From the NCBI GenBank assembly GCA_019454985.1, contig JACFNF010000004.1, forward strand, positions 62,001 to 126,000: DNA of 64,000 nt, written 5' to 3'. The notes under the pieces were generated by a model. It worked only from the letters and a program-made list of their open reading frames with translations. It was not told the origin of the DNA and searched no databases. Every line of letters starts with the position of its first letter. Position 1 is the first letter of the stretch. A program made the translations under genes and the position numbers. The DNA comes from Bacteroidales bacterium (GTDB lineage: Bacteria; Bacteroidota; Bacteroidia; Bacteroidales; F082). This document shows, piece after piece, positions 42,278 to 50,592 of the stretch.

Positions 42278-42326
42278 TTTTAATGAAATAGTTACAGATT
42301 TTTTATTTTTTAATGAAATTATTACA
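42278..42326 (-). repeat. Two direct repeats spaced 30 bp upstream of the promoter
   Basis: TTTTAATGAAATAGTTACA at 42278-42296 and TTTTAATGAAATTATTACA at 42308-42326 differ at two positions and start exactly 30 bases apart, about three helical turns. They lie immediately upstream of the -7 box for the leftward gene and could be operator sites. Confidence 0.5.
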
Positions 42327-42521
42327 ATTTTTTTTTAATTTTCAATTCTACTAAATAAAAAATAAGTTTCATTTAATTGACTTTCATAGTATTATATTAT
42401 GTCATAAACGAAGTCAAAAATAAATACAATTTCACAAAAATTGCTATTTTTTTCAAAGTTAAATGGCTAAACCGGATAATATAAGTATCAGAAACAACTA
42501 AATTCCAACAAATCCAGTGAA

Positions 42522-43223
42522 TCAGAGGCCTTTTACGCGAGGTACTCCGGCAATAAAATCCTTTAAATAGAAAGGCTCAGAGTAAGCAAGATCAGCAAAT
42601 TGCTGTTGTTTGAATTGCTGGTATGCCAAATCTGTCATCCATTGAACGGAAGGCACAAATGGTTTAATATGATTTAAATTTGTTTTGCCAGGCCAAAGAT
42701 CAAGGCATTTATCAGCACCATCGCCTGCAATCCACACTTGTCCGGCATCGAACCATCGTTTAAGACTTTCAGGGGATAGGATCAAAGCGTGCGTTGGTTC
42801 AAGGGTTTGGATTTGATCATCGAACACCGCAGTATAAACCTCCATTCTTCTGGCGTCAATCATCGGGCAAAAAAATGAGTTGTGACGAAGTTTCGGGTCA
42901 GCCTTCTGCAACATTCCGAAAGCCATTGCCTTTAGAGTATCAATGGCAATGAGCGGAATATCGAGAGCATAACAAATCCCTTTAGCGGTTGAAACACCAA
43001 TCCGCAGACCTGTATAGGAGCCGGGGCCCATACTCACTGCAACAGCACTTAAATCGGTGAAGGCCAGTCCGGGTTCGGAAACAACCTCTTCAATAAAGCT
43101 GGTAATCAACTCACTATGCGATTGGCTTTCGGAGGTTTCGCGTATTGAGACCAACCGGTTGTCAATGGACAGTCCCACCGAACAAACCCGGGTTGAAGTT
43201 TCAAGAAGCAGAATAGAGGTCAT
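42522..43223 (-). CDS. tsaB: tRNA N6-threonylcarbamoyladenosine biosynthesis protein TsaB
   Basis: 233 residues of the actin/ASKHA fold partner of TsaD in t6A synthesis. Features are LLLETSTRVCSVGL at the start, HSELI, SMGPGSYTGLRIGVSTAKGI and IDARRMEVYTA. ATG 43223 is used instead of the GTG at 43229, leaving 6 bases after the adaptor-protein gene, so it is probably read through from the efflux-type pair upstream. Confidence 0.95.
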   Translation of the reverse strand: MTSILLLETSTRVCSVGLSIDNRLVSIRETSESQSHSELITSFIEEVVSEPGLAFTDLSAVAVSMGPGSYTGLRIGVSTAKGICYALDIPLIAIDTLKAMAFGMLQKADPKLRHNSFFCPMIDARRMEVYTAVFDDQIQTLEPTHALILSPESLKRWFDAGQVWIAGDGADKCLDLWPGKTNLNHIKPFVPSVQWMTDLAYQQFKQQQFADLAYSEPFYLKDFIAGVPRVKGL

Positions 43224-43229
43224 GCTCAC

Positions 43230-44576
43230 TTATTTTTTCGCGCCCTCGAAAAGCTTACTTTTATCCACTACCTTAATCTTGTCATTGTTTTTCAAGGTTT
43301 TGGAAACCAATTTATATGGGCTGGTGACGATTTCATCATCCAATCCGATGCCCTCGAGAATCTGAATATAGGTATTGTCTTGTATCCCCGTTTTTACGGC
43401 TTTGAGAACGGCCTTTTCTTTTTCGGCAACAAAGACATATTCCTTTAGTGGTTCGTTCGATGACTGAGCGGTTTCATCACTTTTTTTTCTGGTTCCGGTC
43501 GAGGAGCTGGTGTCCTGGCGTGTAGTCACTGCCTGAATAGGGATTGTCAGCACATCCTTCTCGGTTTTTGTCTGTATGTCCACCGTTGCCGACATTCCCG
43601 GGCGAAAAGGCATTTTGATCGTACTGTCTGATTTCATCAGATCAGAATAAGAGTCTTTAAGAAGTCGGACTTTTACCTCGAAATTTGTCACCTGATCCAC
43701 ACTCACCGTAACATTGTTTGCCGAAGTAGCAATTTCAGTAACATAGCCTTTAAACTTACGGTTAAGATAAGCATCCACTTCGATGAGGCAGGTATCGTTG
43801 AGTTTCACGCGGGGGATATCATTTTCGCTCACTTCAACCTTCACCTCCATATTATCTAAATTGGCTACGCGCATGATTTCGGTTCCTGAGGAAAACTGCG
43901 ACGCACCGGTAACGCGCTCGCCCACTTCCACATTCAGTCGCGACACAGTGCCATCGGCAGGTGCGTAAATATTGGTTCTTTTCAGGTTTTCGCCCGATTC
44001 TTTCAGCGATGCTTCGGCGTTTTGAACCTGAAACTGTGTAGCTTTAAGGCTTTCTTTCGACGCTTCAAACTCGGCGCTGCTCACCTGATACGAAGCCCTC
44101 ACAGCATCCCAGTCGGCATCGCTGATCACTTTTTGCTTCCAGAGCGCTTCGTTGCGGTCGCGATCGAGTTTGGCTTTCATAAACTGTGCTTCGGCCTGTG
44201 CAACACGTGCTTTAGTGTTGGCCATATTGGCCCGTGCGCTGTTCAGCGAAGCTTCAACCTGTTCGTAAGCCGAGACATATAAAGTAGCATCAATTTTTGC
44301 TAAAAGATCACCTTTTCTGACAAAATCACCTTCACGAACATAAAGCTCGACAACCTCGCCCGAAATATATGGGCTGATTTTGACTTCGAGTGCAGGCTGA
44401 ATCTTTCCGTTTGCCGCCACCGTTTCAATAATGGTACGAAGAGCCGGTTTTTCAACACTGACACTATATTCGTGTTGATTTTTATTTTTGGCATAAAGGA
44501 TTGCAGCAGCAATTACCGCAACAAACAGCCCGCCGCCGATCAGCCATTTTTTTGTATTTTTTGAAGTCCTGTTCAT
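43230..44576 (-). CDS. HlyD/RND-type periplasmic adaptor (membrane fusion) protein
   Basis: 448 residues. N-terminal anchor at ~10-29 (WLIGGGLFVAVIAAAILYA). Biotinyl-lipoyl-like halves flank a helical hairpin of ~75-190 residues (SGEVVELYVREGDFVRKGDLL ... NLKRTNIYAPADGTVSRLN), then beta-barrel and membrane-proximal domains (FRPGMSATVDI, VLTIPIQAV). The long helical hairpin suggests a MacA-like adaptor that pairs with a TolC-type channel. A Ser/Thr/Lys-rich insertion lies near residue 350. The upstream gene is the TolC-like channel; no inner-membrane pump gene is adjacent. Confidence 0.9.
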   Translation of the reverse strand: MNRTSKNTKKWLIGGGLFVAVIAAAILYAKNKNQHEYSVSVEKPALRTIIETVAANGKIQPALEVKISPYISGEVVELYVREGDFVRKGDLLAKIDATLYVSAYEQVEASLNSARANMANTKARVAQAEAQFMKAKLDRDRNEALWKQKVISDADWDAVRASYQVSSAEFEASKESLKATQFQVQNAEASLKESGENLKRTNIYAPADGTVSRLNVEVGERVTGASQFSSGTEIMRVANLDNMEVKVEVSENDIPRVKLNDTCLIEVDAYLNRKFKGYVTEIATSANNVTVSVDQVTNFEVKVRLLKDSYSDLMKSDSTIKMPFRPGMSATVDIQTKTEKDVLTIPIQAVTTRQDTSSSTGTRKKSDETAQSSNEPLKEYVFVAEKEKAVLKAVKTGIQDNTYIQILEGIGLDDEIVTSPYKLVSKTLKNNDKIKVVDKSKLFEGAKK

Positions 44577-44658
44577 AAGTTTGTGAAGGTTTTAAAACAC
44601 TGTTCCGGTTTATTACATTGATTGTCATTGGATTGCCGACTGTAGTTCCGTTGATGGC

Positions 44659-46074
44659 TTATTCACGTGTATTTTTTTCTTTTTCGTTGAATGTCAACGG
44701 GCGGCCAAGATAAAAATCGAGGATCTTGAGCTTGAAAAGATAGTCGTATTTTGCCGAAAGCAACTCCGACTCCGACTTGGCTAATTGACTTTTGGCCAAA
44801 TTATAATCTATCGCATTGACCATTCCCACATTAAATTTCTGCTCGGTATAATGAAATGATTCGCGTAGGCTGGCCAACGATTTGCCCCGGGCCACATAAG
44901 TGGAATGCGCGGATAAAGCATCTGCATAAGCAGTTTCAACGTTTTTGCGGAGGGTATTTTTCGACAATTGCAGATTATAGTCAGCATTCATCAACCCAAT
45001 CCGTGATTTTCCAATATAGGAACTAATCTGGTAGGCGTTGAAAATCGGTACATTGAACCTGAACGAAAGGGTGGCATTGCGATTGTCAGTCCATTGATCC
45101 CTAAAGGGTTTGATTTTGTTGTAATCACCGTCAAAAGGGTTGTTGCTCACCCTGATCTGATCGGAAAAACTAGTCCCGAGGGCAGCGCTTAAACTTAAAG
45201 AAGGGCTCCGGCTGCCACGGGCAATATTCAGGCTTTGCCGACTGCTCAGATATTGCTGTTCGGCACTTTTAATCTCGGGCATAAATTCGATCGCCTTATG
45301 GTAAATCATATCAACCGGCAAAAGACTTGGTTCTGACGTTATTTCCAATGGGGGCACCTCGATTTCAAAAGGCGTCCCGGCCTTCAGCTCGAGCAGTTGC
45401 AGAAGGTCTAAATACGCAAGATTCAACTGATTGGTAAATTGAACAACAGCAACTTCCTCGTTGGCCAACTGTGCCTGAACATCAAGATAGCTGCCATGGG
45501 CCAATGTTCCGGCCTCCACCAGCTTCCTGGTTCGTTCCATCTGCTGGGCTGTAATGTCGGCCTGCAAACGGGCATTGTTCAGCAATTCGCGGCTAAACAA
45601 AATTTGAAGATAAGCTCCGGCAACTGTCAAAGACACATCATTTTGGATCTTATCGGCGCTGTATTTGGCTGCAAGATAATCGGCCCGCCGCTGTTTGATC
45701 GTGTTAAGCTTCTGAAATCCGGAAAAGAGAGACAAATCCGAACTGATGTTAAAATAGGTTGATTTCGTCTGCTTATCCACATAATCGTAGGTTGCCATAT
45801 CGAGGGCGCGGCCCCATCCAATGGAGTGTGAGCTACCGGCATTGAGCGATGGCAAAAGATCAAGCTTGCTTTGCAACTGAGAAAGTTCAGTGTTCTCGAC
45901 TTCGAGTCGGCTCTGTTTGATGCGAATATTATTCTCTAACGCAAGCTGAATGCACTCTTCGAGTGTGTAAACCCTTTGAGCTAAGGTACTCATGCTTACG
46001 GCCAACAACAGCAATCCGGCAAGAAATATACCCCACGAAAAATGACGATTATGTTTTGTTTTGCCTGGTTTCAT
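44659..46074 (-). CDS. TolC-family outer membrane efflux protein
   Basis: 471 residues. Signal peptide (WGIFLAGLLLLAVSMSTLAQ), then two OEP repeats: YTLEECIQLALENNIRIKQS at the first, IYHKAIEFMPEIKSAEQQ at the second, with long coiled-coil helices and KLVEAGTLAHGSYLDVQAQL / KFNVGMVNAIDYNLAKSQL turns. It forms the outer-membrane channel of a tripartite efflux or export system with the downstream adaptor. It is divergent from the M1 peptidase gene. Confidence 0.93.
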   Translation of the reverse strand: MKPGKTKHNRHFSWGIFLAGLLLLAVSMSTLAQRVYTLEECIQLALENNIRIKQSRLEVENTELSQLQSKLDLLPSLNAGSSHSIGWGRALDMATYDYVDKQTKSTYFNISSDLSLFSGFQKLNTIKQRRADYLAAKYSADKIQNDVSLTVAGAYLQILFSRELLNNARLQADITAQQMERTRKLVEAGTLAHGSYLDVQAQLANEEVAVVQFTNQLNLAYLDLLQLLELKAGTPFEIEVPPLEITSEPSLLPVDMIYHKAIEFMPEIKSAEQQYLSSRQSLNIARGSRSPSLSLSAALGTSFSDQIRVSNNPFDGDYNKIKPFRDQWTDNRNATLSFRFNVPIFNAYQISSYIGKSRIGLMNADYNLQLSKNTLRKNVETAYADALSAHSTYVARGKSLASLRESFHYTEQKFNVGMVNAIDYNLAKSQLAKSESELLSAKYDYLFKLKILDFYLGRPLTFNEKEKNTRE

Positions 46075-46107
46075 ACATGAACAATAAAAATGTATTCTTT
46101 TTCACAC

Positions 46108-46115
46108 CAAAAATA
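46108..46115 (-). promoter_or_regulatory. -7 box of the TolC-HlyD-tsaB unit
   Basis: TATTTTTG on the minus strand, 34 bases before the TolC-like start. Confidence 0.55.
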
Positions 46116-46300
46116 TGCCACAAATGTACTCAATTCGTCCGTGTCATTACACGAATTTCCACCGGAATCAACAAGGCTTCAACCATTCTCCATTATGGTC
46201 TGACGAATCATTTACGGAGCAGAAAGAAAATCAACGCTGACAACTGGAAAACCAAGCCTGTCAGTGAATCAATTCAGGCACAAAAGTGCAGTAAATAGTT

Positions 46301-46308
46301 TATTTTTG
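46301..46308 (+). promoter_or_regulatory. -7 box of the M1 peptidase gene
   Basis: TATTTTTG, 16 bases before ATG 46324; this supports the later start over the in-frame start at 46264. Confidence 0.6.
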
Positions 46309-46323
46309 CTAAAATTTTCCGGA

Positions 46324-48660
46324 ATGAAAGCACTTTTTTTTGTTTTATCCGTTGTTTTTGGCATTCAAATGAGTAGTGTGGCCCAGTACGAACATCGTCT
46401 CGACTTTTCTTCATCTGCAGCAGCCGACACTTGCGACGCGGTTCACTATCGCATCCACTTGCAACAAATTGATTTCACGGCAAAAACGATACAGGCCAAA
46501 ACCATTGTCAGGCTGCGGCCAAAAGTAAACACAACCATCATTCCTCTCGAACTCAAAGCGCTTCAGGTCAGCTCGGTGAAACGTGGTCAACAGGATCTTG
46601 TTTTCACACAATCCGGAAACAGGCTCGGCATCCAAATGGGAACTACAGTTCATCCGACCGATACGCTTGAGCTTGAAATCACTTATGGCGGTGCGCCGTT
46701 TCATGAAAGCTGGGGCGGGTTTCATTTCAGTGGAAATTATGCGTTTAACCTGGGTGTCGGGTTCGAGAGCGACCCACACAACCTTGGAAAGGCTTGGTTT
46801 CCGTGTGTGGACGATTTTCAGGACAGGGCTACTTATGATGTGTTGATCACGCTGCCGGAAGCCATGACGGGCGTCGGCGGCGGCATTTTGGCTGATACGA
46901 CCCATCACACCAACGGTACCATCACCTGGGAATGGCAAATCAGGCAACCTATTCCCACTTATTTGGTTTCGGCAGCCGCCGGAAACTATGTTGTAAAAAA
47001 ATACGACCTCCAAAGCCTTAACGGCATTCTCCCTGCCGCTATTTACACCCGACCCATTGATTCGGGTAAAATCAACAACACCTTCGCCCATCTTCAGGAC
47101 ATCGTCAACATATTCGAAAATCGTTTCGGCCCCTACCCTTTTGATCGGGTGGGCTATGTTGGAACTGCTCTTGGCGCTATGGAGCATGTGGGCAATATTG
47201 CTTTCCCTCATTCATCCATCAGCGGCAACCTCAGCAATGAATATCTGCTGGCCCATGAGCTTTCGCATATGTGGTTCGGCAATCAGGTGACCTGCGCCGA
47301 TGCCGGCGATATGTGGCTGAACGAAGGTTGGGCAACTTTTTGTCACTATTTTTTCAAATATGATCTTTATGGCCCGAATATCTACCGCAACGAAATGAAT
47401 GTCAACCATTTAGATATTTTAAAAAACGCACATATCACCGACGGTTCTTATCTTCCGCTGCATGATGTACCCACAAACTACACCTACGGTACGACGGTTT
47501 ATGATAAAGGGAGCACTGTGGTTCACACCTTGATGAACTATCTCGGCCAAGAGGTGTTTTTCGATGCCATAAAAGCCTATCTTCAGCAGTTTTCTTATCA
47601 TCATGCCAGTTCGTACGACCTGCAGGATTTTCTGACTTCATATACCGGAACCGATATGCAGCCTTTTTTTGATGCCTGGGTTTTCACGGCGGGCACACCC
47701 CATTTTTCGATTGATTCAACACAAGTTATCCCGCAAAATGGTCAGTTCAAAGTGAAGCTTTTTATGAAGCAAAAACACAAAGGTGTTTCTCATATTTCGA
47801 CAAAAAACATCATTGAAGTAGGTTTTATGGATGACAACTGGCAAATTCATACCGATACTATTCATTTTGATGGTCCAACGGACGTGACCGAAAAGACCCT
47901 GAGTTTTGCTCCTCTGTTGACGCTGGCTGATCCTTTCGACAAAACGGCTGATGCCACAACCGACTTTTCGGGTGTCCTTCGCACGGTTGGAGAAACTAAT
48001 TATACGGGCATTAACTTCAAACTTATGGTTGACGCTCTTCCCGACTCAGCTTTTTACCGCGTAACCCATCACTGGGCAGCGCCCGACAGTTTGAAACAAG
48101 CCGTCGCCGGGCTTCGGCTATCGCCTTACCGGCATTGGCAGTTGTGCGGAATATTCCCCGAGGGGACAAAGATGCGTGGCCGTTTCTTTTACAGCAACAG
48201 CAACTCGCTTGATGGATCGCTTATCCTCACCGAACAAGATTCGGCTGTCATTCTCTACCGTACGTCGCCGGCTTCGGACTGGACGCCAGTTTCCCAGTTC
48301 CGCGAAGGTTTCTGGAATATCGGTTATATTACCGTAAACGATCTGAAGCCGGGACAATACACACTGGCAGTGTATGACAAAAATATCGTCGGACTGAACG
48401 AAAACCAGAGAAGCATTAACAATACCGTTAAAGCAGAGCCCAATCCGGCAACAGAAACCGTTAAACTAAGCTGGGATAAACCGCTTTCGGGAATCATTTC
48501 GGTGTATGACGGCAGCGGCAGGTTGGCTGTCCGGCATTCGGTGACAGAAAAAGACTCGGTTCGTTTTTCATTAGATGGCTGGGCCAAAGGTCTTTATTTT
48601 GTCGAACTGCGCGATCATGATGCTTATCTGACAGGCTATTCACGATTTATCGTTCAGTAA
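46324..48660 (+). CDS. M1 family zinc aminopeptidase with T9SS sorting domain
   Basis: 778 residues. Signal peptide ending QMSSVAQY. The M1 zinc motif HELSHMWFGNQ with the third ligand in WLNEGWATF is intact. The usual GAMEN exopeptidase motif reads GAMEHVGN here. The N-terminal beta domain spans ~25-220, catalytic domain ~225-470, then a helical/beta part. The final ~85 residues are a Por sorting domain (AEPNPATETVKLSW ... WAKGLYFVELRDH). Likely secreted for peptide digestion at the cell surface. Start ATG 46324 follows the -7 box. Confidence 0.93.
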   Translation: MKALFFVLSVVFGIQMSSVAQYEHRLDFSSSAAADTCDAVHYRIHLQQIDFTAKTIQAKTIVRLRPKVNTTIIPLELKALQVSSVKRGQQDLVFTQSGNRLGIQMGTTVHPTDTLELEITYGGAPFHESWGGFHFSGNYAFNLGVGFESDPHNLGKAWFPCVDDFQDRATYDVLITLPEAMTGVGGGILADTTHHTNGTITWEWQIRQPIPTYLVSAAAGNYVVKKYDLQSLNGILPAAIYTRPIDSGKINNTFAHLQDIVNIFENRFGPYPFDRVGYVGTALGAMEHVGNIAFPHSSISGNLSNEYLLAHELSHMWFGNQVTCADAGDMWLNEGWATFCHYFFKYDLYGPNIYRNEMNVNHLDILKNAHITDGSYLPLHDVPTNYTYGTTVYDKGSTVVHTLMNYLGQEVFFDAIKAYLQQFSYHHASSYDLQDFLTSYTGTDMQPFFDAWVFTAGTPHFSIDSTQVIPQNGQFKVKLFMKQKHKGVSHISTKNIIEVGFMDDNWQIHTDTIHFDGPTDVTEKTLSFAPLLTLADPFDKTADATTDFSGVLRTVGETNYTGINFKLMVDALPDSAFYRVTHHWAAPDSLKQAVAGLRLSPYRHWQLCGIFPEGTKMRGRFFYSNSNSLDGSLILTEQDSAVILYRTSPASDWTPVSQFREGFWNIGYITVNDLKPGQYTLAVYDKNIVGLNENQRSINNTVKAEPNPATETVKLSWDKPLSGIISVYDGSGRLAVRHSVTEKDSVRFSLDGWAKGLYFVELRDHDAYLTGYSRFIVQ

Positions 48661-48721
48661 AATAGCCTCAAAATTTTCTGAAAAAAGAAAATCTCTATTC
48701 TGCAGAAAAAATTGAAATCAC

Positions 48722-49192
48722 ATGAAAACCCATCACTTTTTCCTTCGAACAGTCGGCCTTTCGTTTGTCTTTGGACTGCTGATTTTCTTTGTTTCGGGCT
48801 GTAAAAAAGAAAAAGAAACATGGATGTGGTGTTCCGACTGCACAATTGAAACCATCACAGGTGCTTACAAAGGCAAAGCCAGTCATTTGAAGTATCTGAA
48901 TGATTCCACTTACCAGGAGACAACCGATAAAGATGTTTACGCCAACCTGAACAGCGAAAACAGCCAGCTGACGGTAGAAATTGGTATCGTGAATCTGTTT
49001 CACATGAATTTTAGCGGTGCCTATAACAACCAGTATTATATTGAGTTACCCGGGTCGGGAGGACAATTTTCAGCTAAAATCTTACGCCATGGCGAAAAAA
49101 TCAAGCTCGTTGGCATCGCAAAAAAGTTTCACGAAAATCATGGAGTTACTGAGACAGCGGAACTTATAGATTTTGAGATTTACAAAGAGTGA
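48722..49192 (+). CDS. Putative lipoprotein, function unknown
   Basis: 156 residues. Signal peptide with lipobox FVSGC (~Cys 26) followed by KKEKE. The mature part contains Cys-rich WMWCSDCTI and beta-strand-rich sequence (YYIELPGSGGQFSAKIL). Not recognised. It follows the peptidase gene by 61 bases and may be co-transcribed. Confidence 0.75.
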   Translation: MKTHHFFLRTVGLSFVFGLLIFFVSGCKKEKETWMWCSDCTIETITGAYKGKASHLKYLNDSTYQETTDKDVYANLNSENSQLTVEIGIVNLFHMNFSGAYNNQYYIELPGSGGQFSAKILRHGEKIKLVGIAKKFHENHGVTETAELIDFEIYKE

Positions 49193-49228
49193 GGTTGATT
49201 TAGTTTTTCCGATCTGAATTTATGAGTT

Positions 49229-50488
49229 TTAGCCCAATTGAAGGTTCTCGCGAATACTGTTAAACGAGCGTGAGAACAGAAGCGAAGCGGTCAGCAACAT
49301 ACCAGCAGCAAAAGTAAAGGTAAGTGAAACACCGGCTTGATCGGCGATATAGCCCAAAATGAGGCTTCCGACAGGCGTAAATCCAATGAACGACATACTG
49401 TAAAACGACAATACCCTTCCGCGGAGGTCTTCGTCCACCACCGTTTGCAACAATGTATTGGTTGCCGAAAACTGGGTAATCATTCCAAACCCGCTGAAGT
49501 ACAATACAATGACAGAGAAAGCCGGCCATACAGACCAACTGAAGATAAGTAAGCCAATCGAAAAGGTAAGTGCCGAAAAACGGATGATGGCCGGCAAAGG
49601 TTTCACGCTCGGCCGGGTAGCCAGATATAAGGCGCCTGTGAGAGCGCCGGCTCCAACGGCTCCGGTAAGAAAGCCCAGCAGCTGTGAATCGCCACGAAGA
49701 ATATCGCGGGCAAAAACAGGCAGAAACGACTGAAAAGGGAGGCCGAAAGTGGCTGTCACCATCACTAACATAATCATTGAGCGGGCAGGCTTGAAATTCC
49801 AGGTAAACGCAAAACCTTCCGACAGATCGTGCCAAAGCGAGGTTTGTTTCTTCTGTACCTTTCGCACCGAAACCCGCATCAGCATCAAGGCAATGAGCAT
49901 AGCCATGAACGAAAAACCATTGATAAGAAAACACACGGCTTCGCCATATAAGGCAACGAGTACGCCGCCAATGCCTGGACCGAGAAAACGTGCTGTGTTT
50001 ACCAGGGTTGAGTTCAATGCCACCGCATTGGGGATCAGCCGTTTATCGCCAATCATATCCAACAAAAAAGCATGTCGGAAAGGGGTGTCGAACGAAAGCG
50101 CAATACCATTGATGATCACGATGACCAAAATTAACGTAACGGTGATGGTATCAGTGAAGACCAGAATTGCCATGAGGAAAGCTGCCGTCATCGAAACAGC
50201 CTGAGTGATTTTGAGGATTTGCTGACGATTCAGACGATCGGCAAAGACCCCTGCAAAAGGAGTAAGAAACAAGCCCGGAATCTGCCCGGCAAATCCAACC
50301 AAACCAAGATAGAAAGCCGAGTTGGTCAAACGGTAAACCAACCATCCCAACGCCAGATTCTGAATCCATGTTCCCATGAGGGAGACTAATCCTGCGTAGA
50401 AAAACAAACGAAAATTCCGGCTTTCCAAAGCCCTGAAAGCAAACCGAAAACTCTCCCACAAATTGCCCAAATCCAAACGTTTGCCCAT
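49229..50488 (-). CDS. MFS transporter (EntS/MFS_3-like)
   Basis: 419 residues with ~12 hydrophobic segments. The loop after helix 2 reads GVFADRLNRQQILK and the equivalent C-half loop RPSVKPL; the sequence ALGWLVYRLTNSAFYLGLVG fits the family of enterobactin exporter-like MFS_3 proteins. Substrate unknown. ATG 50488 is used rather than the TTG at 50509, which coincides with the -7 box. Confidence 0.9.
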   Translation of the reverse strand: MGKRLDLGNLWESFRFAFRALESRNFRLFFYAGLVSLMGTWIQNLALGWLVYRLTNSAFYLGLVGFAGQIPGLFLTPFAGVFADRLNRQQILKITQAVSMTAAFLMAILVFTDTITVTLILVIVIINGIALSFDTPFRHAFLLDMIGDKRLIPNAVALNSTLVNTARFLGPGIGGVLVALYGEAVCFLINGFSFMAMLIALMLMRVSVRKVQKKQTSLWHDLSEGFAFTWNFKPARSMIMLVMVTATFGLPFQSFLPVFARDILRGDSQLLGFLTGAVGAGALTGALYLATRPSVKPLPAIIRFSALTFSIGLLIFSWSVWPAFSVIVLYFSGFGMITQFSATNTLLQTVVDEDLRGRVLSFYSMSFIGFTPVGSLILGYIADQAGVSLTFTFAAGMLLTASLLFSRSFNSIRENLQLG

Positions 50489-50506
50489 ATCCGATTTTTC
50501 AAAAGA

Positions 50507-50514
50507 CAAAGATA
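50507..50514 (-). promoter_or_regulatory. -7 box of the MFS transporter gene
   Basis: TATCTTTG on the minus strand, 18 bases before ATG 50488; it lies in the divergent region shared with ade. Confidence 0.55.
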
Positions 50515-50563
50515 CGATTTGCCTGCCGATACTTGTTTCAAAAACAGTTGTCCGCGATTTATG

Positions 50564-50571
50564 TAACTTTG
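50564..50571 (+). promoter_or_regulatory. -7 box of ade
   Basis: TAACTTTG, 21 bases before ATG 50593; supports that start. Confidence 0.55.
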
Positions 50572-50592
50572 CTTTTCAATCCATTTAAAAAG

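Larger units (their letters stand above)
42247..42521. other. A/T-rich intergenic region with 30-bp-spaced direct repeats
   Basis: Very A/T-rich. Contains the -7 box of the leftward gene and two ~19-bp direct repeats spaced 30 bases (separate entries). No gene seen. The tsaB gene at 42522 points into it from the right with no clear terminator. Confidence 0.5.

Noticed and set aside
42278..42326. Possible CRISPR-like array
   Set aside because: Only two copies with mismatches and an 11-base spacer; no third unit and no cas gene nearby.
46411..47211. 266-codon frame on the minus strand
   Set aside because: Lies opposite the catalytic part of the M1 peptidase, whose motifs are intact on the + strand; no recognisable domain.
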